Notes: generated by a model from the sequence alone, not told the origin. A stretch of 64,000 bases of DNA from Promethearchaeota archaeon (GCA_030603385.1 JAUVXW010000003.1:1-64000), one strand, 5' to 3'; positions 1 through 9,016 are shown, numbered from the stretch's first letter. Translations and numbers: made by a program.

Positions 1-2
1 AC

Positions 3-122
3 TCGACAAGTGAGGGGAAATTTTTTAATGAACAATCTAAAACTCATAGAATGCGCCGACCTACTAGAACGGGGGATTATAATGTAAGAAAACAAAAAAG
101 GGGGTTAATTTATAATTGTTAA
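3..122 (+). CDS. possible 3' end of an upstream gene
   Basis: A frame open from the window edge runs 39 codons to a TAA at 120-122. Its product is strongly basic, with several Arg/Lys pairs near the end. Local GC is higher than in the spacer that follows. A second open frame (1-87, 28 codons) overlaps it, so the correct frame is uncertain. No family is recognisable. Confidence 0.3.
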   Translation, partial: STSEGKFFNEQSKTHRMRRPTRTGDYNVRKQKRGLIYNC

Positions 123-249
123 TTCGTTTATAAAATTAACCAAAATTTCTTATCTTAGAATTCCTATTGGAATTTATTTATCCTTTTCAATTAACTTAAT
201 TTATTTTTTTTAACATAAGAAAATATAGAAATATTGAGATGATCTCTGT

Positions 250-822
250 ATGGAAATTACTATAAAACCTTTATCATCAGATATACTTGACGATTGGCTA
301 TACTTTTTTGAGGAAATTGGTTTTGCAGACAATCCTGATTGGTCGGGATGTTATTGCCGCTTTTATCACTTTGCTGGAAATATTAAGGAATGGGAAAAAC
401 AAACTAAAGAAGAAAACAGAAAAGCATCAACCGATTTGATTCGCTCAGAAGAAATGCATGGTTTTTTAGCTTATTCAGATGACAAACCTGTTGGATGGTG
501 TAATATTAATTCAAGAGAAAAGTTTGCGAAAACGTTTTATGAAGACAATTCCCCCGATTCCCAAGAAAAAAAAATAGCTGGAATTGTATGTTATTTAATT
601 GCTCATACAAATAGAAGGCAGGGTATTGCTAGAAAACTATTAAGATACGCAATTTCACATTATAAAGATAAAAAATATGATATCATTGAATCATATCCAA
701 GGATTGGAGAATTATCAGATGCACATAGTTATCGTGGTCCTATTTCACTATATAAATCTGAAGGATTCATAATCCACAAGGAGCTTGAAGATCTTTTTAT
801 AATGCGTAGATATTTAAAATAA
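250..822 (+). CDS. GNAT-family N-acetyltransferase
   Basis: This 190-residue protein has the GNAT fold and should transfer an acetyl group from acetyl-CoA to an unknown amine in the cytosol. The acetyl-CoA pyrophosphate loop is visible as AHTNRRQGIARKLL around residues 116-130, matching the Q/RxxGxG/A pattern. A Cys-rich WSGCYCRFYH segment near residue 31 is shared with a subgroup of uncharacterised GNATs. The end SLYKSEGF.I is the usual C-terminal GNAT strand. The ATG has no clear Shine-Dalgarno sequence. The substrate cannot be told from sequence. The gene stands alone. Confidence 0.8.
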   Translation: MEITIKPLSSDILDDWLYFFEEIGFADNPDWSGCYCRFYHFAGNIKEWEKQTKEENRKASTDLIRSEEMHGFLAYSDDKPVGWCNINSREKFAKTFYEDNSPDSQEKKIAGIVCYLIAHTNRRQGIARKLLRYAISHYKDKKYDIIESYPRIGELSDAHSYRGPISLYKSEGFIIHKELEDLFIMRRYLK

Positions 823-1028
823 AATTGTTCTTTCTTCTTTTTTTCATAGGATTGGTTAAAAATTAAAATACATTTTCTTATAACGACCTCATTTTCAATA
901 ATAAAAAAAAATCTTGGATCTAAGGGCTCAGAAGTATATCTATGAGCCTTCTTCCAAGACATCGCAATTTTGTCGATCGGATGAAATTATTAACCGAAAC
1001 ATATATTATCGAAAATCTACCGTAATCC

Positions 1029-1117
1029 TTATATATTTGAAATAAGTATTATAACTTAAAGAAGTTTTTTGTTAAAATAAAATACCTATTATAAATTTTA
1101 AAATTAATTTGTGGAGG
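1029..1117 (+). promoter_or_regulatory. promoter and ribosome-binding site of the histone gene
   Basis: The spacer 823-1125 holds no gene. A TATA-like TTATATATTT lies at 1029-1038, which would place the start of transcription near 1060. A strong GGAGG at 1113-1117 sits 8 nt before the histone ATG. Such a strong ribosome-binding site is uncommon in this window and suggests a highly translated message. Confidence 0.55.
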
Positions 1118-1125
1118 AATAAAAA

Positions 1126-1302
1126 ATGGCAAAGAAAGTTTTTGCTTGGAGTCCAGTTCGAAAGTTGATGAAGGATAATGGTGCTGAAATGGTTGCTCGA
1201 GATGCAGTTGATGCCTTAATTGATTATTTAGAAAAATTAGCTAGAGGCATGACCAATAAAGCTCTTGAGATGACGCGCCATGCGGGTCGGAAGAATTTTT
1301 AA
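1126..1302 (+). CDS. archaeal histone (zero-frame part, apparently frameshifted)
   Basis: The 58-residue product reads as an archaeal HMfA/B-type histone that compacts DNA. It shows helix 1 (SPVRKLMKDNGA), loop 1 (EMVARDA), the long central helix and the start of loop 2 (RHAGRKNF). It then stops at TAA 1300-1302, before the third helix that every histone fold needs. The missing part is encoded immediately downstream in the -1 frame (see 1299-1388). A full-length reading would give 87 residues against the usual 65-70. The open frame is short but has an excellent ribosome-binding site, so the gene call is secure. Whether the frame break is real is not known. Confidence 0.85.
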   Translation: MAKKVFAWSPVRKLMKDNGAEMVARDAVDALIDYLEKLARGMTNKALEMTRHAGRKNF

Positions 1303-1388
1303 AACATCTCGATTTAAAACTTTATACTGACCCTTGGGGATATGGACTTGGCAATGACAATATTATAAAAAATTTTAAGACTAATTAA
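1299..1388 (+). other. histone C-terminal part in the -1 frame
   Basis: Reading from 1299 in the -1 frame gives 29 residues, beginning LKHLDLKLYTDPWGYG and ending at TAA 1386-1388. LKHLDLKL fits the histone loop 2/helix 3 pattern (typically VKxxDIKLA). The remaining 20 residues would be a C-terminal tail. The joint lies on T TTT TAA (1296-1302). Ribosomes slipping back one base there would turn the stop into a Leu codon, and a missing T in the sequence would have the same effect. Confidence 0.6.
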
Positions 1389-1501
1389 TTTCGAATTTTA
1401 AATCTTTTTTTTATTTTTTTCTATACTCCTACTTTAACTGGATTTTTCTTGCTTAAACTCTATTCAAAAATTTTATAATTTCCTAAAATTTATTTTGTTT
1501 T

Positions 1502-2323
1502 ATGAAAGCAAAGAAATCTGAAGGAGAGGTTGTTAAAGATACACAGTCTCCTAACACTATAACTACATTAAAACGTGATTTTAAAACACTTGGTATTACT
1601 GCGGGATCAGTAATTATAATGCATAGTTCTTTAGGTGAAATAGGTTGGACAGTTGGCGGTCCTGTTTCTGTAATACAGGCTTTAATGGAAACCCTTACTT
1701 CAAATGGCACATTAATAATGCCAACTTTTTCTTCTGATAACACAGATCCAACTGAATGGGAAAACCCACCAGTACCTGAAAGATGGTGGAACATCATTAA
1801 AGATGAAATGCCTGCTTATCAACCAGAAATAACACCTACACGCGAAATGGGAATGATCATAGAAAGTTTTAGAAAATGGCCTAATGTTATGCGTAGTAAT
1901 CATCCTTCTTTATCTTTTGCTGCTTGGGGCAAATTTGCGAAATTTATAATAAAAGATCATAAATTAACGTCAGGCTTAGGTGAACATTCTCCTCTCGCCC
2001 GGATTTATGATTTGGATGGAAAAATCTTATTGGTAGGTGTTAATCATTATAACAATACGTCCTTGCATCTGGCAGAATATCGAAGTGATTTCTCTGGTAA
2101 AAAACATATTAAGAATGGATCTGCGATGATGATAAATAAGAAAAGACAATGGGTAGAATATGAAGATCTAGACCATAATAGTGATGATTTCGAACAGCTT
2201 GGAATAAATTTTGAATCAGAAATCAACTATACATCAGGTAAAATTGGCATAGCAGAAGTTCGATTAATCTCACAACGAGAAATTGTTGATTTTGCTATAG
2301 ATTGGTTTAAGAAAAACCGCTAA
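1502..2323 (+). CDS. aminoglycoside 3-N-acetyltransferase-like protein
   Basis: The 273 residues match the Antibiotic_NAT (AAC(3)) family, which acetylates amino groups using acetyl-CoA. Diagnostic stretches are VIIMHSSLGEIGWTVGGP near residue 38, LIMPTFSSDNTDP near 75, MRSNHPSLSFAAWG near 135 and the GEHSPLARIYDLDGKILLVGVNHYNNTSLHLAE block around 165-198. The HPS and late HLAE motifs carry the family's conserved His and Glu. Environmental members often act on other substrates, so drug resistance should not be assumed. The ATG start has no strong ribosome-binding site. The gene is monocistronic between the histone and a GNAT gene. Confidence 0.85.
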   Translation: MKAKKSEGEVVKDTQSPNTITTLKRDFKTLGITAGSVIIMHSSLGEIGWTVGGPVSVIQALMETLTSNGTLIMPTFSSDNTDPTEWENPPVPERWWNIIKDEMPAYQPEITPTREMGMIIESFRKWPNVMRSNHPSLSFAAWGKFAKFIIKDHKLTSGLGEHSPLARIYDLDGKILLVGVNHYNNTSLHLAEYRSDFSGKKHIKNGSAMMINKKRQWVEYEDLDHNSDDFEQLGINFESEINYTSGKIGIAEVRLISQREIVDFAIDWFKKNR

Positions 2324-2442
2324 TTTTTATAATAATATCTTATAATCAGGTTAAATTTGAAGAGAAAAACTTTAATCTTATCTTTCAATTAAACAATTAA
2401 ACTGATTGTTTGAATTTAAAAATATATTCTGGTTGATTAAAA

Positions 2443-3015
2443 TTGACTGAAGGAGAAAATGATGGTGTTTTTCCTTTTATAGAGGGAGAAATCATTGATT
2501 TAGTTGCTACAAACTCTAAATGGGCTAATCTTATAGGCCGATGGATGAATGATCCAGAAGTACGTCAATATTCTCGAAATGCATGGCCCCTTACAATCGA
2601 GGAAATCAAGAAATGGTTTGAACCTTCTTCCGATGATAGTTTGAAGGATTTTGTTGTGTTTACAATTTATCATAAAAAAGATAAACGTCCAATTGGAAGT
2701 GTTGGGTTTAATCATATAAATTGGTTAAACCGCAATGCAAATGTTTTTGGGTCAATCGGGGAGAAGGAATATTGGGGCAGAGAAATAATAGTTGAGGCAT
2801 CAAAATTATTGATTAAATATGGATTTACAGAATTAAATCTTCATAAAATATATGCTGGTGTCTTTACTCCAAATAAACGCTCACTTCGAGCAGCTGAAAA
2901 AATAGGATTTAAAAAAGAAGCTGTATTGAAAGAAGAAGTATACGTTGATGGAGAATATGTAGATGCTCATAAATTTGCTCTATTGAAGAAAGATTGGATG
3001 GAAGAGAATAAATAA
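2443..3015 (+). CDS. GNAT acetyltransferase, RimJ/RimL-like
   Basis: This 190-residue GNAT resembles the RimJ/RimL/SpeG group (Acetyltransf_3), which acetylate protein N-termini or small amines. Visible features are W-MNDPEVRQYSRNAWPLT near the N-terminus, the central IGSVGFNHINWLNRNANVFGSIG, and the typical EYWGREIIVEASKLLIKYGF...NLHKIYAGVFTPNKRSLRAAEKIGFKKE ending. The proposed start is TTG 2443. The only nearby ATG is out of frame. The substrate is unknown. The gene converges with the histidine kinase downstream, with a 1-nt gap. Confidence 0.8.
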   Translation: MTEGENDGVFPFIEGEIIDLVATNSKWANLIGRWMNDPEVRQYSRNAWPLTIEEIKKWFEPSSDDSLKDFVVFTIYHKKDKRPIGSVGFNHINWLNRNANVFGSIGEKEYWGREIIVEASKLLIKYGFTELNLHKIYAGVFTPNKRSLRAAEKIGFKKEAVLKEEVYVDGEYVDAHKFALLKKDWMEENK

Positions 3016-3016
3016 A

Positions 3017-5587
3017 TTATTTTACTTCCGGTAATATTATAATGAAATTACTTCCTTTAGTATAATCTCCTTTTACTTTATCCTCTACCCAGATTTTGCT
3101 ATTGAAGATTTGGAGGATTTTATTGACTAATGAAAGCCCTAATCCCATTCCCTTAGAACCTTTAAGTTCCCTATTTCCGCTCTTAAAAATAACTTCTTTT
3201 CTGTGTTCAGCGACACCTATGCCATTATCAATAAATTCAATTTTAAAATAGTTTTTTTCATCTATTTTTTGCTTTGAAATTCTTATTGAGATTTCTATAT
3301 TTGAATTTTCATTGTATTTTATAGCATTAATTAACACATTTTCAAAAACATCTTGGAGTAGCTCATTAGCATAAGTAAAATAATTTCCATCAATCGAAGA
3401 AACTGATATGTTTACATTTCTCTCTTCATATGCTTTTTCAACAAAAGTTATCGAATTTCTTAAAAAACTGCCAATCTCAACCTTACGAGTTATAATTTCT
3501 TTTTCTTCAAGTTCAGAAAGTGTACGAACATTAGAAATTAATTTTGAACCTCGACTTACCTGTTTTTTTATTATATCAGAAATACTCTCTATTTCTTTAG
3601 ATTTTTCAGATTCACCTAGTTGGTATGCTATAAGCTCTGCTGAAGAATTTATTACTTGTAGTATGTTATTCATATCATGAGCAAATAGGTCTTTGTAGAA
3701 ATTACCTCTATCATATGCTTCTTTATACTTTTTTTCTGAATGTTTTAAAGCTTCTTCGGTAATTTTACGATCAGTAATATCCAATACAATTCCTTGAAAA
3801 TGTGTTATATTTCCGTTTGAATCCCTTCGAATCCAAGATCTATCATCAAGCCATCTAATTTCTCCAGATTTTGTTATGATCCTATATTCTTGGACGAAAT
3901 TATTAATATCTTCATTACTATAAATGTTTATTTCTTCAGTAACTCTTTGTAAATCATCAGGATGAATAATGTCTTCATAGACCATATTTCCAGAATAAAA
4001 ATCCTCTGGAGTGTAACCCAATTGGTCTACATTTTCAGAAACGAATTCAACAGGCCATCCTTCTGAATTCTTCCAAAGAAAAACAACACCGGGGCTATTA
4101 TTTATTATATATTCTAATTCCTCTAATTTTTTATAAGAATTTTTAACTTCCTCTTGAGCAATTTTTCTGTCATTTATATCTAATACCATAGAACGTGATT
4201 CAATAACATTTCCCTTTGAATCAAATAATGGTTTAACTGATATACTTACCCAAATAGGATTTCCTTCCTTATTTACCATTTGAAGTTCTACATCTTTTAC
4301 GGATTCCCCAACTATAAATTTCCCAAATACTTTTTTAGCTAAAGTTAATCCATAATCTGTATCAGGATATAAATCAAAGACTTTCATTTTCAGAAACTCA
4401 TCTTTCTCATAACCTAGAAGTCTTTCTGCTGCTTTATTACTCCTTAAAATTGATTCATCTGTTCCTATTGAGAAATAGGCAATGGGAGCTTCTTCATAAA
4501 GATCCCGAAATTTCTTTTCTGATCCTTTAATTTTTTGCTCTGTAATCTTCCTTTCAGAAATATCTCTCCCTACAGAAACAATAAGTATATCTCCAAAAGA
4601 ACTCTTAAGTGTTGTTCCCTCATACTCATATGGGATACTTCGTCCATCTTTAGTTATTAGTGGCATTTCAACTTTAAATGTTCCTTCTTTTAACACTTTC
4701 TTAGTTGCTTCTGAAGCACGCTTTAAATCCTCCTCATTATAATATGAATCGGGAGCTTTCATTGAAGCAATTTCTTCATCGCTATAACCACTAACTTGTT
4801 TAAATACGTTGTTCCATCTAACTGCTCTGCCACTCTCAGGATTAAAAACGAAAACAGTATCCGTTGAAGAATTAAGTATATCATCAGCAAATTTTTTTTC
4901 TAAATTAAGAGCAATCTCTGACTTCTTTCTTTCTGTAATATCTCCTCCATATATATTAACATAACCTTCTTGTAGTATTGGTGTGATGTTAAATAAATAA
5001 TTTTTATCACCAAACTCAACTTCCAAAATTTTCGTCGTATTTTCATCAAATGCTTGAACTATAATTTCTTCCAATGATTTTGGAATTTTACTACCTTCAG
5101 TTAAATCGAACAAATCTCGACCTGCTTTATTAATATAAATTATCTTTTCTTTATTCACCCTTAGTACAGGATTTGGGTTTTCTGATGGAAACTTTGCTAA
5201 ATCAGAAATTTGTTTCTCTATATTTTTTCGTTCTGTAATATCTCGTATAAAAATAGAAACTTTATCCTTAGACATATAAAAATATCTTGATTCATAGAAA
5301 TGTTTTTTATCTTTCATTTCTAATTCATATTCAAAACTATGGGGTTGCTGTGTTCTTAATGTTTTTTTAATTAATTCTACAATATTTTTACCGAGATTAG
5401 GTGGTAGAAGTTCTACTACTTTTTTCCCCATAAATTCTTCAGGTTGAAGATATAATTCTTGTTCTTTCCCTCTATAATCTAGAATTGTTGCGTCACCAGA
5501 CACCAGAAAATATAAATCTGGAATCGCTTCAAAGATGGTTCTAAATTTTTCTTCAGATTCTTTAAGCTTCTTTTTAATTGAAGTCAT
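3017..5587 (-). CDS. multi-PAS sensor histidine kinase
   Basis: This 856-residue cytosolic sensor kinase has no membrane segments. It carries about five PAS/PAC units (roughly residues 10-120, 125-225, 235-350, 355-480 and 490-610), each closing with the I(S/T)ERK or I(N/T)DRK linker. The likely phospho-accepting His is in FAHDMNNILQ, about residue 637. This resembles the HDFNN type of dimerisation domain. The ATPase domain has its N box at NVLINAIKYN (~745), DNGIG, and a G box GSKGMGLGLSLV (~810). It probably senses a redox or small-molecule signal. No response regulator is adjacent, so its partner is not known. Confidence 0.9.
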   Translation of the reverse strand: MTSIKKKLKESEEKFRTIFEAIPDLYFLVSGDATILDYRGKEQELYLQPEEFMGKKVVELLPPNLGKNIVELIKKTLRTQQPHSFEYELEMKDKKHFYESRYFYMSKDKVSIFIRDITERKNIEKQISDLAKFPSENPNPVLRVNKEKIIYINKAGRDLFDLTEGSKIPKSLEEIIVQAFDENTTKILEVEFGDKNYLFNITPILQEGYVNIYGGDITERKKSEIALNLEKKFADDILNSSTDTVFVFNPESGRAVRWNNVFKQVSGYSDEEIASMKAPDSYYNEEDLKRASEATKKVLKEGTFKVEMPLITKDGRSIPYEYEGTTLKSSFGDILIVSVGRDISERKITEQKIKGSEKKFRDLYEEAPIAYFSIGTDESILRSNKAAERLLGYEKDEFLKMKVFDLYPDTDYGLTLAKKVFGKFIVGESVKDVELQMVNKEGNPIWVSISVKPLFDSKGNVIESRSMVLDINDRKIAQEEVKNSYKKLEELEYIINNSPGVVFLWKNSEGWPVEFVSENVDQLGYTPEDFYSGNMVYEDIIHPDDLQRVTEEINIYSNEDINNFVQEYRIITKSGEIRWLDDRSWIRRDSNGNITHFQGIVLDITDRKITEEALKHSEKKYKEAYDRGNFYKDLFAHDMNNILQVINSSAELIAYQLGESEKSKEIESISDIIKKQVSRGSKLISNVRTLSELEEKEIITRKVEIGSFLRNSITFVEKAYEERNVNISVSSIDGNYFTYANELLQDVFENVLINAIKYNENSNIEISIRISKQKIDEKNYFKIEFIDNGIGVAEHRKEVIFKSGNRELKGSKGMGLGLSLVNKILQIFNSKIWVEDKVKGDYTKGSNFIIILPEVK

Positions 5588-5874
5588 AATAAACTAGTCA
5601 CTTCATTTTTTTTGATCATTATATTGTTTTTAATAAGTAGTATCACAATCTTTATTTTAGGTTTCATTTAATAATCTATAAAATGATCCTAATTTTTCGT
5701 TATTATAACACGTACAATATTAAAAATTAGATTGCATATGAGTTTTTATTTAATTAATTAGACTTAGAATCTGCTTAATAACTAAAAAAAAATTAAAAAA
5801 AAAGAATATAACTGCTTAAAACTTATTTTTCATAAAACAAGGAAAGAAAAAAAAGAAATTTAGGTTTAGAGGGT

Positions 5875-6120
5875 TTATCCCCCTCCTATTGGTGGAAAAA
5901 TTGATACAATATCTCCATCATTAAGAACAGTTTCAAGGTCTTTATGTGGTCTTCCATTGACAATGATTATTGTTCTCCATGCTTCCTTAGGAATCTGATA
6001 TCTCTTAAATAATAGCTTAATAGTACTAGTCTCAGGAACACTTATAGCTTCCTTTGTTGGACCATACTCTCTTAACATCGCAAAAAATTTAACTGTAACA
6101 TTGATTTTATTATTACTCAT
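5875..6120 (-). CDS. MoaD/ThiS-like sulfur-carrier protein
   Basis: An 81-residue beta-grasp protein ending in PPIGGG. The terminal Gly-Gly is what E1-like enzymes adenylate and thiocarboxylate in MoaD, ThiS and SAMP proteins. The sequence shows the usual VTVKFFAMLREYG opening and the LNDGDIVSIFPP segment before the tail. Its position as third gene of an aldehyde oxidoreductase operon favours a role as the MoaD sulfur donor for the tungstopterin cofactor. A protein-modifier (SAMP-like) role is possible. Its start overlaps the end of the preceding gene by 8 nt, implying translational coupling. Confidence 0.85.
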   Translation of the reverse strand: MSNNKINVTVKFFAMLREYGPTKEAISVPETSTIKLLFKRYQIPKEAWRTIIIVNGRPHKDLETVLNDGDIVSIFPPIGGG

Positions 6121-6397
6121 CTTCTTCTCTATTGAAATACCATTTATATAGAACAGCCATATTTCTTGGGAAAATAGCTACAATATCTCCACTTTTTACC
6201 TTTTTTGTAAACCCTGAATATCTCCCATTCACAAAAATATGGATAACCTCATTTTCTTCAATGTTATATTTCTTTAAAATATCAGAAACTCTTAATACAC
6301 TATCATCGTTAATGCTAAGTTTTAATGGTAGACTTCCTGTAATATCGGGTTGTGCCTTTTTCCTTAAATCTCCGAATATTTTTACTCGAATTGGCAT
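6113..6397 (-). CDS. beta-grasp (ubiquitin-like/MoaD-like) protein without Gly-Gly tail
   Basis: This 94-residue protein reads like a MoaD/ThiS relative (MPIRVKIFGDLRKKA at the start, KKVKSGDIVAIFPR near residue 75). It then continues with an extra tail, NMAVLYKWYFNREEDE, and has no C-terminal Gly-Gly. It therefore cannot be activated as a sulfur carrier or conjugated. It could be an AOR partner or assembly factor, or a regulatory beta-grasp domain. It lies 19 nt after the AOR gene and overlaps the true GG-bearing protein. The ATG is the start. Confidence 0.75.
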   Translation of the reverse strand: MPIRVKIFGDLRKKAQPDITGSLPLKLSINDDSVLRVSDILKKYNIEENEVIHIFVNGRYSGFTKKVKSGDIVAIFPRNMAVLYKWYFNREEDE

Positions 6398-6416
6398 TTT
6401 TCAACAAACTAATCTT

Positions 6417-8156
6417 TTAAAACACGCTATCTAACTCATCATCAGTTACATCGAAGACTTCATCAGAAGGGGGAAGTTTCTCTTCCATAAAGAACTCAGG
6501 AAGTCTATCGTCAATAGCCGTAAATCCAGCTCTTTTATTGAAATCCAATTCTATATCAATAATTTGTTTTCCAATTACAGCGACATCATCAACAGTCAAG
6601 TTTGCCCCTAATACACCGTTTAAAGATTCGACAATACCTTCTAATCCTTCTGGTATATCTAAAATTGCAAAAGCAACAAATAAACAATAACCTGTAGCAT
6701 CGAGAGCAGCTGTGGCTAATTGTAAATTACGTGAAACCTCTGCTTTTTTAGGATCTCTTGGATCTACTTTACCTCCTACACCCATAATTTCTGGAGCAAT
6801 AGCGTACCCGGCTGTATGGTCTGCTCCCATTGGTGTGGTTGCATAGGTTACTCCAATACCTTTAATGGCACGAGGGTCATATGCAGGTAATGCTTGTCCT
6901 TTTACAGTTGGAATTCTAGTCACACCTAAAACCTTACCAGTAATTTCGGTTCCTTGAGCTAACATTCTTCCTGTTGGGGTCTTTTTATAAATCTCATTCA
7001 TAAGTTTTAACGCACCTTTACCATCTCCAAACTTGGCTAAACCCCCTTCCATTGATACGGCAAGGGTATTACCTGCTTCAATAGTATCACAACCTAAATC
7101 ATTACATGCCCGATTTAATTCACCAATATCATCTAAGTTATAAATCTCACAATTTGCACCTAATGCCCATACAGATTCATACTCTAAAACTCCAACAGGA
7201 TCCTTTCCACCAGGTTTAGTCCATACTTCAGAACATTGTATTATACAACCTGGACTGCAGAAATGAGGACGAACTCCACCTCTTTTCTTGATTTCTTCAG
7301 CTTTAACCTCACCAGATATTTTTTCACATCGATCATCTTGACCTCTAGAAAAATTCCTTTGGGGTAATCCCTGTGCTTCATTTATAATATTGACTAGAAC
7401 CGCTGTACCAAAAGAATTAAGCCCTCCTTGTGGTTTTGTAACATCGTGAGCTGTAAGTGCTTCTCTTAATTTCTTAATTCCTCCATTAAAAACATCTTGA
7501 TTAGCAATTTCAACTCCAGGGGCGTCAGTTTCATCAACTATTATAAATTTTAACCCTTTGGATGCCATTACAGCGCCAAGACCACCTCTTCCAGCATATC
7601 TACTTGGTAATCCCTCAGGATCATTGAAACAGACTCCTGACATTGCTCCAAGTAGTTCTGCTGCGATCCCAACTCCGCAAATACCAACTTTATCCCCAAA
7701 TTCTTTGAAAAGTGCTTTATAGGTATCATATAGACCTTTCCCTACCCATTTATTAGCATCTATGAATTCAGCTCCATCATTAGTAACTTTTAAAAGGAAA
7801 TAATCATCTCCTTCATGCTTTCCTTCAATTATCATTGCTCCGATACGCATCCTTCCGAGCATTTGAGCAAAATTAGTTCCAACATTAGCCTCTTTAATTC
7901 CTCCTGTTAGCGGTGATTTACCACCCACAGAAAGACGACCAGATGTGGGGGCTTTAGTACCCGTTACAATCCCTGGAGCAAATACAAGCTTATTATGGAT
8001 TCCTAATGGATGACAAGTTGGAGGTACTTCTATTGAAACAATAGTTGAAGTCATACCACGACCACCTAAAGCAGCATAATCTCCCGGTAAGTCTTCAAAT
8101 TTAGCCTCTAGATTAGTCATATTTACTCTTAATATTCTTTTTGGCAAATTTTTCAC
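6417..8156 (-). CDS. tungsten-containing aldehyde ferredoxin oxidoreductase family protein
   Basis: 579 residues of the AOR family, which oxidises aldehydes to acids with a bis-tungstopterin and a [4Fe-4S] cluster, passing electrons to ferredoxin. Visible are the N-terminal RILRVNMTNLEA, GGRGMTS, the pterin-contacting GRLSVGGKSPLTG and GRGGLGAVMASKGLK, the cluster cysteines in CSPGCIIQC, and the fourth cysteine in DATGYCLF. The track-consistent start is GTG 8156. TTG 8147 (giving PKRILRVN) is better spaced from the GAGGTGA at 8153-8159, so the true start may be there. It heads an operon with two beta-grasp genes, which fits its cofactor needs. The aldehyde substrate is unknown. Confidence 0.92.
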   Translation of the reverse strand: MKNLPKRILRVNMTNLEAKFEDLPGDYAALGGRGMTSTIVSIEVPPTCHPLGIHNKLVFAPGIVTGTKAPTSGRLSVGGKSPLTGGIKEANVGTNFAQMLGRMRIGAMIIEGKHEGDDYFLLKVTNDGAEFIDANKWVGKGLYDTYKALFKEFGDKVGICGVGIAAELLGAMSGVCFNDPEGLPSRYAGRGGLGAVMASKGLKFIIVDETDAPGVEIANQDVFNGGIKKLREALTAHDVTKPQGGLNSFGTAVLVNIINEAQGLPQRNFSRGQDDRCEKISGEVKAEEIKKRGGVRPHFCSPGCIIQCSEVWTKPGGKDPVGVLEYESVWALGANCEIYNLDDIGELNRACNDLGCDTIEAGNTLAVSMEGGLAKFGDGKGALKLMNEIYKKTPTGRMLAQGTEITGKVLGVTRIPTVKGQALPAYDPRAIKGIGVTYATTPMGADHTAGYAIAPEIMGVGGKVDPRDPKKAEVSRNLQLATAALDATGYCLFVAFAILDIPEGLEGIVESLNGVLGANLTVDDVAVIGKQIIDIELDFNKRAGFTAIDDRLPEFFMEEKLPPSDEVFDVTDDELDSVF

Positions 8157-8300
8157 CTCAAATTATTTTAGCATTATATGTTTGTGATTGATATTTATTT
8201 ATACATTTTCTATTTAGAAGGTGAGTTCGATATGTACATAAGACCCTATCGAACCGAATTTTGATGAATGAAGATATTAGCATTAAGAAAAAACGAAAAA

Positions 8301-8375
8301 CAGGCCCGGGGGGAATTGAACCCCCGATCTTCAGCTTAGGAGGCTGCCGCCCTATCCAGACTAGGCCACGGGCCT
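8301..8375 (-). tRNA. tRNA-Arg(CCT)
   Basis: The minus strand folds as a cloverleaf: 7-bp acceptor (AGGCCCG with CGGGCCT), a D arm with the CCTA/TAGG-type stem, an anticodon loop CTCCTAA with anticodon CCT, and a T arm GGGGG-TTCAATT-CCCCC. No CCA is encoded. The outermost anticodon-stem pair (27:43) reads as G-A rather than a canonical pair. It decodes AGG, which along with AGA is the main Arg codon in this window. There is no intron. The spacer between 8157 and 8300 shows no gene. Confidence 0.93.
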
Positions 8376-8459
8376 TACACTATTTCATTTTCCGATGTCC
8401 ATATAAATTTATATTATGGTAAAATGATAAATGAATGTGTACGTAAATTCTTTTTGAAA

Positions 8460-8624
8460 TCATAAGTTGAGATTGCTTCGATAATATGCCACTCCACATA
8501 TACCGCAAAAATACTTATTACCTATTTTAATTGCTTTTTCAATAGGTATTTCTGCTTGACAGTTCATTACACAACACTTTACTGCTTTTTGTTCTCCATC
8601 TTCATCTTTAGATAATTTTATCAT
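8460..8624 (-). CDS. small zinc-binding protein
   Basis: A 54-residue reading frame, too short for most ORF callers, with ATG at 8624. It holds two cysteine clusters: KCCVMNCQ near residues 16-23 and FCGICG at 39-44. Together they would make one zinc ribbon. The residues between are IPIEKAIKIGNKYFCG, a pattern seen in small archaeal zinc proteins where a basic strand links two knuckles. No family name can be given. It lies between tRNA-Arg and the Sm gene and is divergent from the latter. A nucleic-acid or protein-binding role is only an inference from fold. Confidence 0.6.
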   Translation of the reverse strand: MIKLSKDEDGEQKAVKCCVMNCQAEIPIEKAIKIGNKYFCGICGVAYYRSNLNL

Positions 8625-8749
8625 TGCTTTAGCTATGAGTTTTTATGTATACACCTATAATAATAAACAAAAGGTTTTAATTAATAAGGTTATAATTAAG
8701 ATTATAAAAGTTTTTTTTATAAATAATTGTTTTTTTGAGTTTTTCAAAG

Positions 8750-9016
8750 ATGGAACGAAGATCATCAAATAGACCTATTGATTATTTAAAAGATTCAATA
8801 AATAAAGTAATTCTCATAAAAGTAAAGAGAAATCGTCTCTTTCGTGCTTTACTGAAATCTTTCGATGAACATTTAAATCTCTATATAGAAGACGCCCAAC
8901 AAATATTTGAGTACCAAGACGAGGAAGGTAACATTAGGGAGGAACATGAAGTGCTTGGAGACATTGTTATTCGTGGTGATAATATTATATTTATTAATCT
9001 TGCAAATCCGGAATAG
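8750..9016 (+). CDS. archaeal Sm-like (LSm/SmAP) RNA-binding protein
   Basis: The 88-residue protein has the bipartite Sm fold: Sm1 around NKVILIKVKRNRLFRALLKSFDEHLNLYIEDA and Sm2 at DIVIRGDNIIFI, with the conserved I-R-G-D. Archaeal Sm proteins form heptameric rings that bind U-rich RNA and probably aid RNA processing or tRNA modification. ATG 8750 is preferred over an in-frame TTG at 8735, because the extra five residues precede the conserved start. The insert between Sm1 and Sm2 (QQIFEYQDEEGNIREEHEV) is slightly longer than in the shortest SmAPs. Confidence 0.92.
   Translation: MERRSSNRPIDYLKDSINKVILIKVKRNRLFRALLKSFDEHLNLYIEDAQQIFEYQDEEGNIREEHEVLGDIVIRGDNIIFINLANPE

Noticed and set aside
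1502..2323. Antibiotic resistance gene
   Set aside because: The family match is good, but environmental AAC(3)-like proteins have other or unknown substrates; there is no mobile-element context.
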